Shown: positions 48,582-62,034 of the stretch, in pieces
Position numbering within the stretch: the stretch's first letter is position 1
Layout: every line of letters starts with the position of its first letter
Assembly (NCBI GenBank): GCA_026874595.1
Contig: CM049314.1
Coordinates: 39,293,229-39,357,228, forward strand
Source of the DNA: Sipunculus nudus
Taxonomy: Eukaryota > Annelida > Sipuncula > Golfingiida > Sipunculidae
DNA length: 64,000 nt
Direction: 5' to 3'
The notes under the pieces: generated by a model
The model's input: the letters and a program-made list of their open reading frames with translations, nothing else
The model's database searches: none
Told to the model about the DNA's origin: nothing
Position numbers and translations under genes: made by a program

Positions 48582-49824
48582 TCATCCCTCTATATTTCCC
48601 TGCTTTTCGTACCGTTTTAATTTCTCCAACAGTTTCAAAATTCTTTGTATCAAGGCTTCCTTGGACTCTTCTGTTTCCTCTTCCTCGTCCGATTTTTGCT
48701 CCTTGCTTTTACCGTGCTTCTCATCATGCTTCTTACCTTCCGTTTCCGGTTTGTGACCGTTTTCGGTTTTAGCTTTGTTATCTTTGACAGGTTCCCCTCT
48801 CTCTACTGGTTTAGTGTGTTTCTTGTCTCCTTTATTTGATACTTTCTTATTTTTCCTTTGATCCTCCTTCTTTTGCTTCTTGTCTGCCTTGTTTTCTTTT
48901 TTCGGTGATTTTTCATTTTTATTTACTTCTTTTTCATCTGTTTCCTTTGTTTTCTTGTCATCTTTATCCTCATGTTTCTCTTCTGCATCTCGGTTATCTT
49001 TTATCTTATCTTTATCTGATGATATATCTTCTAATTTCATGTTCTTTTTATCAACTATTTTACTAACATCCTCTTTTATCTTCTCCTCTTTACTAGTAGT
49101 GTCTTTTGACGCCTTACTATCTTTGGATTTGACGTTGGCGTCATTTCCGGTGTCTCGGGTAATTTTGTCCCCTTTGAACTTTTTGTTCTTTTTCTCTACT
49201 TTTTGTTTTCCTTCCGTGTAAAATACCAGGCACAGCGCAATCACCAGTCTGTAAAATATAAAATAATCATAAGACATAAAGAGTATCAGAAGAGTAATGA
49301 CATAAAATGGATGTTATACATTGTATTCTTACATGTATTCTGTTATATGTCCTGATGGAATAATTATTTAGATAGATATGTAACAAATTTTAAAAACTGT
49401 TATTGCATATGTTTGTTTTTTATTTGTCACATAAGGAATATATCAGATATATTCATCCTTATACAAAAGGAATTTGGATGTATAGGATGCCATTAAAATT
49501 AAATGAATATTCTATAGTTAATCTGTTGCCGAGTTCCGTTGAAAGGAGTTCGGAAAAATGTCTAAATGATTATAGCTGAACTGGTTTATTAACGTTGTCA
49601 TTGACATAAAAGTGTAAAATGACGTGTTAACAATAACATATTCAGGTAAGCATATACTCTATACTGTGAAACCTCTAGAATGTGATAATCCTTGGGACTG
49701 GACCGAAATGCCGAATTTTAAAGATTGTGGGTTCCGTTTTATGGAGGTGCCCCATATAGGAGGGGTCTCACTGTATACATATAGATGGAACTCCCCGTTA
49801 CTGCTGTATATGTTCAATTAATAA

Positions 49825-49887
<63 letters not shown>

Positions 49888-50440
49888 ATATATATATACA
49901 TCTATGAGTCCATATCTAATGTTGTCAAAATAAATATGTTCAACCAATATAACATTAATTAAACCAATTAACTCATACATTTAAGTATTCTTTTTAGGAA
50001 TGAGGCAAAAAGCACAAATAAATAACTTATCAAGGACCTGTTTCTCACTTTAAAAAGAAGATCCCGGAAATTTAGCGGGCTGAATCCGTAAAACAACTCT
50101 TCTTTTTGTGTGGCCCTCTGACATATTCGAATCCACATCTTCCAGAGTAGTCAGTCACGTTTACCACTTGAACACCCTTGTTAACAATGTTATTTTTTGC
50201 AAAATTTTCAAACATCTGTGTTCACATTTTTTGTCGAGCATCTGTCTCTGGTTGTTGGCACCCCGTTCAAAACCATTGTCCCCACATTATGTAAGTGAGA
50301 AAGACGTATTTTTTATTACAAATTCAAATATGATATATGCTGGGTATGAAGTTAATGATGACAGTATACACAAACACCACCATGAATTTAGTTAAAGGAA
50401 TTCATACTTACATCACCAGCAAAAATGTCCTAAACTTCAT
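48582..50440 (-). CDS. Secreted Lys/Glu-rich low-complexity protein, two exons
   Basis: Exon 1 is 50440-50412 (ATG at 50440, donor AT|GTAAGT) and exon 2 is 49248-48582 (acceptor ATATTTTACAG). Joining them in phase gives 231 residues starting MKFRTFLLVILVIALCLVFY, a textbook signal peptide assembled across the intron, with likely cleavage shortly after. The rest is extremely rich in Lys, Glu and Asp with almost no hydrophobic residues (KEKE-type blocks), no cysteine, and so probably intrinsically disordered. The last ~25 residues (IQRILKLLEKLKRYEKQGN) can form an amphipathic helix. A TATA-like element read on the minus strand lies about 95 nt upstream of the ATG (near 50530-50538). Role unknown; charged disordered secreted proteins occur in biomineral matrices and mucus, but that is inference. 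Confidence 0.75.
49662..49775. mobile_element. Short pogo/mariner-like MITE
   Basis: A 114-bp segment with imperfect inverted ends TACTGTGAAACCTCT and GGGGTCTCACTGTA, each beginning or ending in TA as for TA-target families, and an internal CCTTGGGACTGGACCGAAAT. It lies within the intron of the Lys/Glu-rich gene. Confidence 0.5.
49826..49897. repeat. (AT)n microsatellite
   Basis: About 35 AT units with one short interruption, within the intron of the Lys/Glu-rich gene. Confidence 0.95.
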
Positions 50441-50527
50441 TGTGGACGTTTTGCCTGTGAAAGCCTCGTTCTTAACGTGTTACACTCGAGCAAAACACAG
50501 ATAAGTTTGGTCTGCGCGCAGAGATTT

Positions 50528-50540
50528 AGGATATATATGC
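50528..50540 (-). promoter_or_regulatory. Possible TATA box of the Lys/Glu-rich gene
   Basis: The minus strand reads GCATATATATCC about 95 nt before the ATG at 50440, a reasonable spacing for a TATA-driven start with a short 5' UTR. In an AT-rich genome this is weak evidence alone. Confidence 0.3.
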
Positions 50541-50544
50541 ACTC

Positions 50545-50890
50545 CGGTGACATGTTACCGTCCCAAAGTCCTCTGATAAGATTATCCACTTGTGTTGAGA
50601 TTGTTAGGCAAAGTCCCTTAATAACTTGAACCCTACGTGTGCTACTTGTTCGGTGGGGGCTTGATTATATTTGTATTTCGTGCTGTGTATTTGTATACAG
50701 ATAATTTGGGTATCTGGGTCTGATAGGGTCACGGGCCCCTTCATTCAATGTTTAATTAACCATTTTAGCGAGTTGTATCTGTGAATTCACTTACATTTAG
50801 CTGTTTTTCCATGTGGGCATATATGCGTATATATGTGTATAAACGTGATACAGGGTATATTTTAAGGAAATTTTACAACTGCACAAACTT

Positions 50891-50929
<39 letters not shown>

Positions 50930-52806
50930 GAAGAGAGAAAGAATGAGAGCTATAAACAAAAGAATATCCTTTACTTAAGAAATTTACAGACAAATAAACA
51001 AAGATACTCAATGTAAAACGACGAAAAAAGTTGCTGTCGGCCTTATATGAGGATATCGGAATTAAAATACTTAAGGTGAGTCAATTCTAAATTTGTAAGG
51101 TAGGATAATGCTCTCCATTTCATTTCTAGGACTATTATTATTAATATCAGAACTGCGCATTTCCAATTATAACTGCACAAATACTAGTAACTGTCAATTC
51201 CACGTAAAATAATATATATATAAACACAGCGTTCGTTGTTCTACATGTTTCCTGTAACGTGTGTTTTATTGGGTTCTTTGGATTGTTCGGGAAATGGAAA
51301 GTTCTCGGCTTGAGGTGAAAATTTATAAATTAGGGGCTGTGACACAGAAGAGTGTAAGTCAGTTTGGGGACCTTTACCGATAATTGCGGCAGTTATAGCT
51401 TTTCTTCGAATTTGTAACGGATTTTAATTAGTCTTCAGTTTGCCTTTTGAAACACTACCCGAACTTCACTTTTGGATTGAAACAAATTGATTTTGTGATT
51501 GAACTGGACTGTTATTCTCTGAGAAGATTTATGTGAACTGTTCATCTGGATTATATGCTTTAAAGGGCTTTTTGTCGTTGTGACAGTGGTGGTATCCAGG
51601 TACTGTACACTTTATTTATATACTTGTATTGATATACTGTTGTACTGTTGTTATACTGTGTAATTATAATTGAGTGTATTTTAATGTTAGGATTGTTTCA
51701 AGAATAAATTATAATTATTTGTTTACAAAAAAAACACTGACCTCTTTATTCATTCCCCTAGACATTTCATGCAAGCCTAGTATTACAGAATGTGATCTTG
51801 TTTTATCTCCATAACTAAATTTATGCTCGTCACGACTACGTGATCTATTGAAATCAGGTTCCGTAACATTACCTAATACATGTACTTAAGAAACAGGAGC
51901 GATTCTCCGAGGTCTCAAAAATTTGATGTTCTTGCGGACATCGAACCCGAGAATCTTAAGTTGCAATAGTATTTTATAATAGTGCTCTATAATATATGAT
52001 AATACCATATCATATCATTTTATATCACATTATGAAAGTTATATGATATCACATAATATATAGATATATATAGTATCAAAATATAATAAACATATGATAT
52101 AATTTAATACAATATTACATAATGTCACATAATGTAATATAACATAATATAATATAATTAGTATTATATAATATAATATAATATATTAAAATGTAATATA
52201 ATATAATATAATACCACACAAAGTAACATAGTATAATATAATATAATATGATATCATATTATAAAATATCACATAATATAATCTGATGTAATATAATGTA
52301 ATAATATGATGTAATATAATGAAATATAACATTATTTAATATCACATTATATTTTGTTTCAACGACATGTTATAAGTCCAAATTTCTGAGTGTCCTATAC
52401 CAGCCACCGTATAGTACAGACCAATGTCCGATTAATCTTATCAACAACTGTCATGCAGTCATGAAAATGTGCACATTGCATCAAGATACATAAATACAGG
52501 TAGTAATTTTCCTTAGCTGTTCCTCATTAATTATGACTAAAGATCAATCGAGATACAAGATGATTTAATAAGTAAGAATGTGGGCCACAAAGGGCACTAC
52601 CTGTCAAATAGCCATGGCGATAAACTCGAGATTAACGGCAATGTTTATGTCTGGCGGCAGTCACGAAGGTGAACCCCATTGAGGACAATATGATATCATG
52701 ATGGCCTGATATGACCCGTGTGTGTGAGGTTAATGTTCGCTAATGTCTTCTGACATGACCAGCATATCAATTTATTATGTACGCAGGATATATATGAACT
52801 ATTAGT

Positions 52807-52861
<55 letters not shown>

Positions 52862-53155
52862 ATCGTAGAGCAATACATTGCGAAATGTTTTCATTGTATT
52901 AAATTTATGAAATTAGCGTGTTTTCTATGTATTGTATTTATTAATCTTTCTTTATCACGTTTGATATAATGAGATAATAAATCAGATTTTTTTTCAAACA
53001 CGAAATATGACAATATTACTCACGGATACACTAAGTAAAGCACTTACTTGTTGTTGGTAGTACTAAAACAATACCAAACAATATTTGACAAAATGTATGC
53101 GAATCAACGTATCGTTACATACCGATGTATCGATATTATCGCGAATATATATCCC

Positions 53156-53195
<40 letters not shown>

Positions 53196-55450
53196 GTTAA
53201 TATTTATTCATTTTAATTTCATTTTCTCTGCTTGATAAGGGGCATGCAAAAATATGCTCTAACAATATTATATTTTAAATCGGTCTGTTTTGATATCTGA
53301 CGTGTATTAATAAAAGTAAATCATTTGAACTTAACAAAATTGGGCAGGAAAAAAAAACAGTTCCACAGATTAGCTTGCTTTTCGTTTTTGCTTATGTCGA
53401 CATGTTTATAACATGTTGAGGCCTACCAAAATAATAAACGCATTCAACATGGACCTCTTGCGGGACATCACACGGACCGGATTTTTGAAAACGCAGTTTT
53501 ACAACTAATGATTTTTCCACTTCCGCACATATTCAACGAAGCACTTTCAGTTATAGGCCAAGATATGATTTTCATCTTTCAAGAAGATGAAATAATATAA
53601 TTTCGATAAGATTCCCTTTGTTATGTAGTGCTTTTACCTGTTTAGAAGAAAAAAATCTGTTATTATCATGTTTTTCCCTGATCATGACATTTTTATCGAA
53701 ACATACAAAAAAAGGTATGAAAAAAAAAATCGCCCGCCCCCCCCCTGAGAATCATACTTTTTTTGGCCTTACATGTTTTTTTTCTGTTTGTCAACAAGGG
53801 TAGGTGTAACGTGTTAAGTAACAGCTTGTAGAAAAACAAGCACATGCATCGGTCCCAGGGGCATTTTCAGGACCTTCCCTTGCAGTAAGTTACAACTGCT
53901 CATACGAATATATGTACCCAGTGCGAGCCAGACTTCATATAAATGCTACAAATAGGGCAGGCTTTAAAGCTGACTTTGAAGGGCCATAGTAGACACCAAT
54001 GTCCGATTTATCTAACCAAGCTGAAGGCCAGTGAAGGCATTGGTTACATTATTAGACAAATACCTCCTATGGTGACTTAAATCCTAGGGTACCTGTTGGG
54101 TGGAGGTATAATTAGTTGTTTATAGTCTCATTTGTGGACAATTTGATACCAAATGACCTGTTAGGGTAATGGTCGTGATGGTTTTGTCCGCTGAAAATAT
54201 TGACTCTTATATTTGACATAATTAGCTTCAGGGGAGTCAATACAAGGGGTGGGGCTTGGGGTGGGAGTATATACCCCCCCCCCCCCACACACACACAAAC
54301 TTTTTAGGAAGAGGGGATGGTCAATGTTATCATATTATTATAATCATATAATAATATTTATAAATTAGAAATGAAATATATAAATGAATGAAAATACAGA
54401 CATTTGTTCCATTTCTGAGTTTACCATGAAATATACATCTATTTTTTAATATAATATATTATTTTTTTGTAATGTATTCTTAGCTCCGAGTGCCCGACTT
54501 GTGGCTGTAGACCCAGCTCTAAGCTGGCTCCTTCAACATTCACTTACCACAGCTGACTACCTCAAGCTAACCGGTCATTTGTGAAAACACCGCTCTGACA
54601 ACCTGTAGCTGATCCTTATATGTCATACATAATTAAAAAAAGGATAAAATGACACAGTGTACGTTATATAATGATGCGATAATGACCTTAAATACTTTAA
54701 AATTGATTCTGATTGTCATTACCTTTCAAAATTTGACACTGTTTCCCTTCGTTTTGGAAGCTCTAAAATCCCATTTGACTCTTCAAAATGTTGGCCTGTG
54801 CAACCTGCGTTCCCAAATTTTTCTTCCTTTTGAAAGCCCTATCGGCCTGGGTTGAACATTTTCCAGGCCTCCAAAATGTTGCTTTTATTACTGTCTAAAT
54901 GTAAATACCACCGGCTATACTTGTAGCGCCATCTGTCATATTTGAATGAAACTAAACTGATTTCAAAGTAAATAGATATAAATAACTAATAGGCTAGCAG
55001 TTCCAGGAATTATGAAAAAAAAAGGGGGGGGGGGAGTCCAATCAGGGAAAAATAAAGAAAAGGGATAAAAAGGCTCCATGTCTGAGAAAGGGAGAGGGTG
55101 GGGGAGGCCGAAAAAGACTTCAACTCTTAAAAGAAAATTAGGGCGACAGAAAAAGAGGGGTCCGGACCCCCTGGACCCTCCTGGATCCGCTAATGGGCTA
55201 GTGATATTTAAGCAGAAGGAACTTGATCAGAAAGCTCCGGTGGTCGTGATGGCTGATGATTAGACCCAAGAAGGTAAAACCGACCTGCCAATTACAGCCT
55301 CTGGTACAAACAATGATAGTTTTGGTAAGTAAAATTTAATGAAAGCAGGGAGTAGTTTGGCCAAAATTTGAGGAAATTTTATTATGGCAAAAACTCGTTC
55401 CCGATTAAGAAAAATCAAGTATTTCATAGCTGTATGAGTTGATAACTATG
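50545..55450. other. Gene-poor interval with low-complexity tracts
   Basis: No exon supported. Contains (AT)n at 50894-50926, 52808-52850 and 53158-53192, a TAATA/ATATA-rich degenerate tract (51970-52360), and a C-run at 54274-54286. A 51230-51730 stretch ending with AATAAATTATAATT has the look of a transcript end or LTR but no second copy is present. Confidence 0.4.
51970..52360. repeat. Degenerate A/T pentamer-like tract
   Basis: Dominated by TAATATAATA, CACATAATATAAT and variants, nearly devoid of G and C. Confidence 0.8.
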
Positions 55451-55456
55451 AAAATT

Positions 55457-55770
55457 GTAACACATCATGATCGTGTGTGTAACACGTTATGATTGTGTAT
55501 GTAACACATTATGATCGAGCGTGTGTGTAACAAATTATAAGCGTGGGTGTAACACATTATGAACGCCTATGTAACACATCATGAACGCCTATGTAACACA
55601 TTATGATCGTGTGTGTAACACATTATGATCGTGTGTGTAACGCATTATGATCGTGTGTGTAACACATTATGATCGTGTGTGTAACGCATTATGATCGTGT
55701 GTGTAACACATTAAGATCGTGTGTGTAACGCATAATGATCGTGTGTGTTACACATTATGATCGTGTGAGT
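55457..55770 (+). repeat. 22-bp minisatellite, ~14 copies
   Basis: GTAACACATTATGATCGTGTGT repeats with substitutions (ATC/ATT, TCG/ACG) and a few shortened units across about 314 bp. Confidence 0.85.
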
Positions 55771-55801
55771 CCACATATGTAAGTGGATACCCCTTAACGG
55801 G

Positions 55802-55950
55802 GCCTGGACAGCTGAGTGGTAAAACGCTTAGCTATCTCCGCTGGCGACCCGCGTTCGATCCCCGGCGTGGCTATGAGAGTGGGTTGTAGTTGCCCGTCCA
55901 AGGCCGGTGGTTTTCTCCGGGTACTCCCCCCCCCCCCCCCCCCCCCCGAT
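55802..55950 (+). mobile_element. tRNA-derived SINE, family B
   Basis: GGACAGCTGAGTGGTAAAAC (A box), GCGTTCGATCCCCGG (B box), then CGTGGCTATGAGAGTGGGTT and GGTGGTTTTCTCCGGGTACT running into 22 C (55926-55947). It is the best-preserved head of the family and matches 1-62 inverted. Confidence 0.75.
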
Positions 55951-56252
55951 ATTCAGAGATTAATATTTACTTATTGGAAAAAAATATTTGAATGAATAAT
56001 AAACAATTATTTTAATTAATTTTACATTATATTTTAATAATATTAATTAGTGATAATTAATGTTTATAAAAAAAGTTGTCCCAACTTTCATTACTCTCCC
56101 ACGCCTGCGAGTCATCCCCCATTAGAAAATTATTTGAAGCCACTAATAACAAACGTGCGGATCGTTCGCAGAGTGCTTATCCTTGGGTGGGGATTTCCCG
56201 GTAATTGATACCAATGTGAAAAGTAGGCCATCACCAAGACAACCGCTCCCAC

Positions 56253-56314
56253 CTGTAAGCGGAGTCGGCGTCGTTTTCCAGGTAACCGTTGTCCTCTACA
56301 GATCGATACACCAT
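56253..56314 (-). CDS. Candidate 5' coding exon, product unknown
   Basis: On the minus strand an ATG at 56314 opens a 20-codon frame, MVYRSVEDNGYLENDADSAY, ending at CAG|GTGGGA (donor at 56252). The surrounding 56170-56600 region is richer in GC and CpG than the rest of the window, as near a promoter. There is no homology call and the donor is weak, so this is a tentative first exon. Confidence 0.25.
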
Positions 56315-57003
56315 GAACTAATCTTGTCCGTTTTGACACGCGATGCCATCATGGGAGCTCAGCTAGGCTTGTCCCTGTGTGCATTTAATTCTATTTTTAG
56401 AACCTCGGCAGCAACGTACACATGAGCGACATTTTGTGCTACACTCTGCAGACAATTGCTACGGGCGGTGCCGCTAAATTACCACATCAACACAGAAATC
56501 GTACACATTACTGTAATATCGCTTACGGACCCACAGTTTCACAGCGTTCGCGTTGTTGGCCTATCAAACGTAACAGCTGACAGAGCTGCGACACCAAGCC
56601 TGCAAAGATGACACAGCACCCCATACGGATGAGACCTATTCCCATTCATACCATTCTTTGGATATAAATATATAATTATAGACCTATGCTATAACGGGCG
56701 AATAGCTGCTAGAACTTGGTCGGCCTTTTACAGGTAAGGCGTTGTTTCTTCCTGACGTTTATTGTATTGATTTTTAGGCCTTTGTTTCAGGGGTGGGTCG
56801 TTTTCGGCCTACTCCATCGTCAGCTATAAATAAGACCCATCATCTGTAGCTGGGTAATAATCAGACAGAACAAATACAAATGATGTACCCAAGTTTGTGC
56901 ATTTCAAAGCACAACTGTCATCTGAAAAAACGCACTTCAAAACGAATTTTATAAACACAACTATATTTAATGATAAGATTGTAAGATTGAATGCCGCCGT
57001 TTG

Positions 57004-57008
<5 letters not shown>

Positions 57009-57048
<40 letters not shown>

Positions 57049-57064
57049 ATATATATATATATAT
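57009..57064. repeat. (TC)n(TA)n compound microsatellite
   Basis: About 18 TC units followed by about 9 TA units. Short open frames through it are artefacts. Confidence 0.95.
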
Positions 57065-57998
57065 ACAGCGGTCCTGATCGTGTGTTTGTGTATGTTCACA
57101 GCATAATTCATGCAATCATGATAGGAATCACGTGAAATTTTTAAGCCCTTTCAGGAATGGGCCAAGTAAACTAGTAAGATTTGATGTGGAGCCGGCACAC
57201 GACCCGGATTCGAGGAATATTCAAATATGTACAGTCACTTAAGCACGAATAAACGTCGGAATTTTGGCCGAATAAGTGAAAGCCAACATGGTTTTGGAAG
57301 CATTCAATAAACAGCACGCCCCCCCCCCCCCCTCGGATGCAGAATTCTAGTTTTATATTAGATCTGTTAAAAGAATATTTTAATAACATGAGTAAGTTCA
57401 ATGAATCAAGATATTTTCCGTAACTATGCATATAAAATGATTGAGGAGATTGCCTATGTACTTTATAAATTGTCCACAAACCATAACATTCCTCGAAAAA
57501 TTGGCATACATTACTCATATCCTTTTCACTTCTACAGAGTCTTTCGGGCAAGATTGATTTTTTTATATATCCGTGTGGGTTTGGTTTTCACATAACAGAC
57601 GCCCACGACATAGCGGGTAGGAAAGATAAGTAACGTCATAATCAGGGGCGGGATATAGGATCTGAGAAAAAAGGGGGCACTCAATAACCTGAGCCAGACA
57701 CAAATTCGGCGCTGCTTTTCGGGATTAAAGAGGCCTATATTCACATATAGCAGGCATGTCTATACATTAAACATAGCGTTTTCTCCTTAAAACATGGACT
57801 CTACCAATATTTCTTTCCAAATTCTTTGGCTTACTCATGTACACAAGTGACAAAAAAATCTTAAACAGGGCCCGATTAGGGTCATAAACATAAATATAGC
57901 ACGCACGCCACCTGGTACCGCGCAACATCACAAATGAAGATTTTTCAAACTTCCGATCAGTGTTTCTTCTGTGTTTCTTCTCCGTGTATGGAACTTGT

Positions 57999-58010
57999 CG
58001 CGCATGCGCA
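57999..58010. promoter_or_regulatory. Perfect NRF1-type palindrome
   Basis: CGCGCATGCGCA fits the NRF1 consensus YGCGCAYGCGCR at every position and is striking in AT-rich DNA. It sits just upstream of a dispersed repeat (58013-58105). No gene start could be tied to it. Confidence 0.35.
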
Positions 58011-58012
58011 AG

Positions 58013-58105
58013 ATCCGACCTCTGGGCACGCCGTCTTGTTATGGTAAACGGACAAACGTGGACTGCGTTTACTCACACACAGAACCATAACAACGCTTAA
58101 AACAG
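58013..58105 (+). repeat. Dispersed repeat, copy 1 (pairs with 62805-62897)
   Basis: Shares ATC.GACCTC, CTTGT.ATGGTAAA, GTGGACTGCGTTTACTCAC and ACACAGAACCATAACAA with 62805-62897 in the same orientation. Confidence 0.65.
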
Positions 58106-58109
58106 GTAA

Positions 58110-58824
58110 TCTTGAGATAGTAATGCATATGCCTGGATACTGTTGATGAAAAACGTTTGTGTTTAGTCAAAATTGACAAATAACTTGGGATGATACCCAT
58201 GTTATTGAAATGATGTTGGACCTTATTAGTCGTACATTTTTCTATTTCCAAGTTTTCTTATAAAAAAAGCGGGGGCACATGCAGAAGGCGCCGCCCAAGA
58301 TAATTGTTATATTCCACTGATAATAATATTTTTATCATAACAAGCCCTGTACAGATGTTTCCGACAAACATCAGTAGCAGTCAGTGCCCGTATACTGCAT
58401 GGGTATCTGGTTCCTCCACTCCGCTGCACCTTGTAACCACTGATGGCTGTTTTACGAGCACTGCCCTATGGGAAAAGCAAATACATGTGTCACTCACTTG
58501 CTAACAGCATGTTTGCTCTTCTTTTTTTAGGAAATTAATGCACCGCAGTGTATGATGATCACCCTTACATATAAACATACACTGCCGGTTACATAATAGG
58601 AAATTCCAAACGGACCGGGTGACCTCTAAGGTCAGACAGCTGGCCGTCTGCTAACTCATACCAGCGTATTATCAATCTTTTTTTTGTATTATGTAGAACA
58701 TATTATGTTGCGGATATCCCCTGTTTATTTTGTAAAAAAAAATTATTCACTTGTTTTTATCATTGGATCGATAAGATTCTGTGGCGTAGACAGGTCTTCG
58801 GATCGGGGGGGGGGTTGATGGTCA

Positions 58825-58870
<46 letters not shown>

Positions 58871-61050
58871 TATATATATATTAATATAAATAAGTGTGTG
58901 GGTGTTTGTGTGCAAGTTCATTGTATCATATATAGTAATAAAAAAAAATCAAAAGTATACATTGTAGAATGATTACCTCGTGCATCAGTTTCAGCATCTC
59001 TACTTTCAGCAATAAACAAATTGTCCTGCTCATTATTTCATGACAGTAATATTTTGTTAATTAACAAATAATTGAATCCACAACTAAATGAATAAACCAA
59101 TAAATGAGAAATGATAAATCACTCGAAAAAAAATCATAATATCAAGAACGATAATAAATAATAAAAGGGGGTAAAATTAAAATTATCAAAATTATATTCC
59201 TTATCAACCTGAAGCTATGCAGAAAATGAAATACTAAGCAAACTCTGTTTACAAAGCTTGATTAAAAGGGTTTTGTAAAGCACGGTAAATAATGAAATAA
59301 AACCCAATGGGTTGTCGGAAGTAAACTATAGATATATATATTTTTATCATCATTCGAGTCATTATTTTATGCCTTGTGATGATGATCCTGTGGCGGAATC
59401 AGGTAAAACGCAGGGAAGAAACGAACTTGTTAAGTTCATATTCTCTTAAACGGTGCAGTAGTATGGACGCTTTAAGTGGTAGATGTCGAAGAAGTTTCTT
59501 GTCATCTGGTCAAAGAAATGCCCGAATGTTTGGCGCCTCCTCTCGCTTCTGTTCGCGAAGTTGAAACGCAGTTAATCAGTGATACAATATGTATATAACA
59601 TGAAGTTATACCCTGGTAAAAATTATATAAAAAAATAAATTCCAGATTCTCTGAAATATGAAATATATATATATAAACTTTCTAGATTTCAAATTTTAAA
59701 GTTGAGTTTTCACAACTGAAAATTTATGATAGATGTGCAATTTTTCTTTTTCTCTCAGGCTTCCTCACATTTCTTAAGTAAACGTCTGAAGGGCTTTTCT
59801 ATATGTTTACTGATTAAATAAGTTTTAACTAATCTCGCAAGGAATTTTTTTCTGAGTATATCTGCTCTTTTAGAAGTTTCTTATTATTTCCCTTTATACA
59901 TGTTGTCTGAAATACATAACTATGTCTGTTAGTTCAAGAATTCTTCGGTATTCTATACATAAGCAATACACAATTTGTAGACTATATCTACACTGACCTC
60001 TTATATTAGAACGATTGTGAAGATACTATTTTCCTTCACTACAATTTTCAAATCTTGAAATAGACTTATTTGTTTTATTTTCCCTATTCAATCAACATAC
60101 TAGAGAACCTTAGGAAAAGAATGGTGTATAGATTATATAGATACCGTAAATTTAACCTTTTTTTTATAAAATTGTTTAATTTTTTGCTTGTTTTCCGTGC
60201 TATTGACCGAATGCATTATAATTTATGAGAATGGGTTTTTGTAGAATAATTGAACAATTTAATTCATATGATTAATAGATTATCATACAGCTATAGAGCT
60301 ATGGAGGTCCTAATCTGCATCATAAATTGTATACTTAACGAAAATAGTTATCACGGTTAGACTGTAGCTGGATATTGGGAGCGTATCTCCATTGCGGATG
60401 CAATATATATGGAAACCTTTGGTGAAACTCCGAATAACGAATTAACGATCCTTGAATGTTTGAAGACGCGAGACAGTTGTTACTTCTTATACCTCACAAC
60501 GTTCGTTATAAATAATATTACTTTTGACTGGAATGTATTGCATTATAACTATATTTTTGCTTTTTACCCATAGAAAACTGGGGGGGGGGGGGGGGGGGGC
60601 CTGATAAGATTCATATGAAGATATGTTAGCCTTATATAGTTGGTTATAACTGCATTCAGCGTAATTTATGATCAACATTACATACAGACGGTCAGACAAT
60701 TAAAAAAAAGATCGGTGGATAAGAATACCTTCATATTTTTACACTACTGTTTCTTGCTGTTATAATTAATAAGAATATTAAGTATGAATTAGGTATACAT
60801 GAGTATAAATTATGGCTGTAACAGACCATCTTATCATGATGCAGTAAGCATTTTTTATTTAACAAAGAAAATCATCATATATCTTTGACTATATATTAGC
60901 TCAGTAATGAATGAAAACATTTAAATAAACCCAGATATAACTAAGTGCGTTATAATGTACGATTTAAAATTAGAATCATCTTAGATACCCACAAAGTGGA
61001 TGTTCATGTCCGACAGAATATGTATTTTTTTTTATTTTAATCCTTTAGTC
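58110..61050. other. Intergenic, no gene recognised
   Basis: AT-rich, with an (AT)n tract at 58826-58881 and a run of 20 G at 60580-60599. No supportable exon or RNA gene. Confidence 0.4.
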
Positions 61051-61055
61051 GAAGC

Positions 61056-61333
61056 AACCGACTTCATTTTTTAATGCTGACGTATCTATTTGCACGTAAG
61101 GCTGTGCATAGGCGGAGTTCCATTTCGGTTTGGGACCACTTGACTGGGCGGAAGCTCTCTCTTCCTGTCCTTATGTTTTATATCCTGATGTCAACTATTC
61201 CCGGTGTCCATCGCTCCTGGGTCTGAAGCCATCCACATTGTGAGGTCATAACACCGAGGAATTCCCTAAAGACGCACACGTTTGTGAGTGATACATGACT
61301 GTCGGGCACAGCCTTCCCATCGGGCCCTTTAAT
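61056..61333 (-). mobile_element. tRNA-derived SINE, family A, headless
   Basis: Tail and body blocks of family A are present (TTTTTTAATGCTGACGTAT, GGAGTTCCATTTCGGTTTGG, CACCGAGGAATTCC, GTTTGTGAGTGATACATGA). The tRNA-like head is missing. Confidence 0.65.
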
Positions 61334-62034
61334 CTGTTCGTTAACATGATTGAATAGAAAGGAAATACGAAATTAATCGGAAATCTCATAACAGACCCAG
61401 GAATTAATACCAATGCTAACATATTGACGCCTTATACTTGCCCAGCAAAGACATACAAAACATAGGACAAATAATATGGCCAGAAAACAGATGTTAAAAT
61501 GGAATATGTTATACTCTGTTGTAAACTGTGATAATACGGTTTCTCAGCCCCGCATATTGTATGCAGATCTGCTTAAGAGATATGGCGCAGGCCAAGTGTT
61601 GAATATCCAGCGCGGAATGTAAGGAGATGTGGGCTGCTGCCATGGTAACGCGATCATTTTGTGACTTTCCCCTGAGTAAAGTGGACAAATAACTCATACT
61701 ATATAAAACATGGCGGAAAACACGTTTAATCCTGTAAAACAAGGATGAAAAAGTGTATTGGCTGTTACTTGGACTATATTCCAGTATTTTGACAGTTAAA
61801 AGAAGCTGACCCTCGATCGCTTACCGTACTTGGTGTTTATATTTTCATTTGATTTATTGACTATTCGGCAATTAAGACACATTTTAAAATCAAAATCCGG
61901 AAGTAGTTAGAAGTGATCATTAGTACATAAGCAATTTATCATTTACACCCAGTTCAGCAAATGTATTAACATCAGCGTAGGGCTCCGGGCAAATTACATG
62001 ATTGAAACCTAGGTTCACACTGTTAGAAGATCAG

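Noticed and set aside
48645-49221. Plus-strand frames rich in Phe, Ser and Leu
   Set aside because: They are the antisense of the Lys/Glu-rich exon. AAG/GAA codons read backwards give CTT/TTC.
51230-51730. Solo LTR of a retrotransposon
   Set aside because: There is a poly(A)-like signal and transcript-like look, but no second copy, no clear TG...CA ends and no target duplication.
59376-59564. 62-codon frame with Ser/Arg-rich end
   Set aside because: No acceptor or donor in a consistent phase and no recognisable motif.
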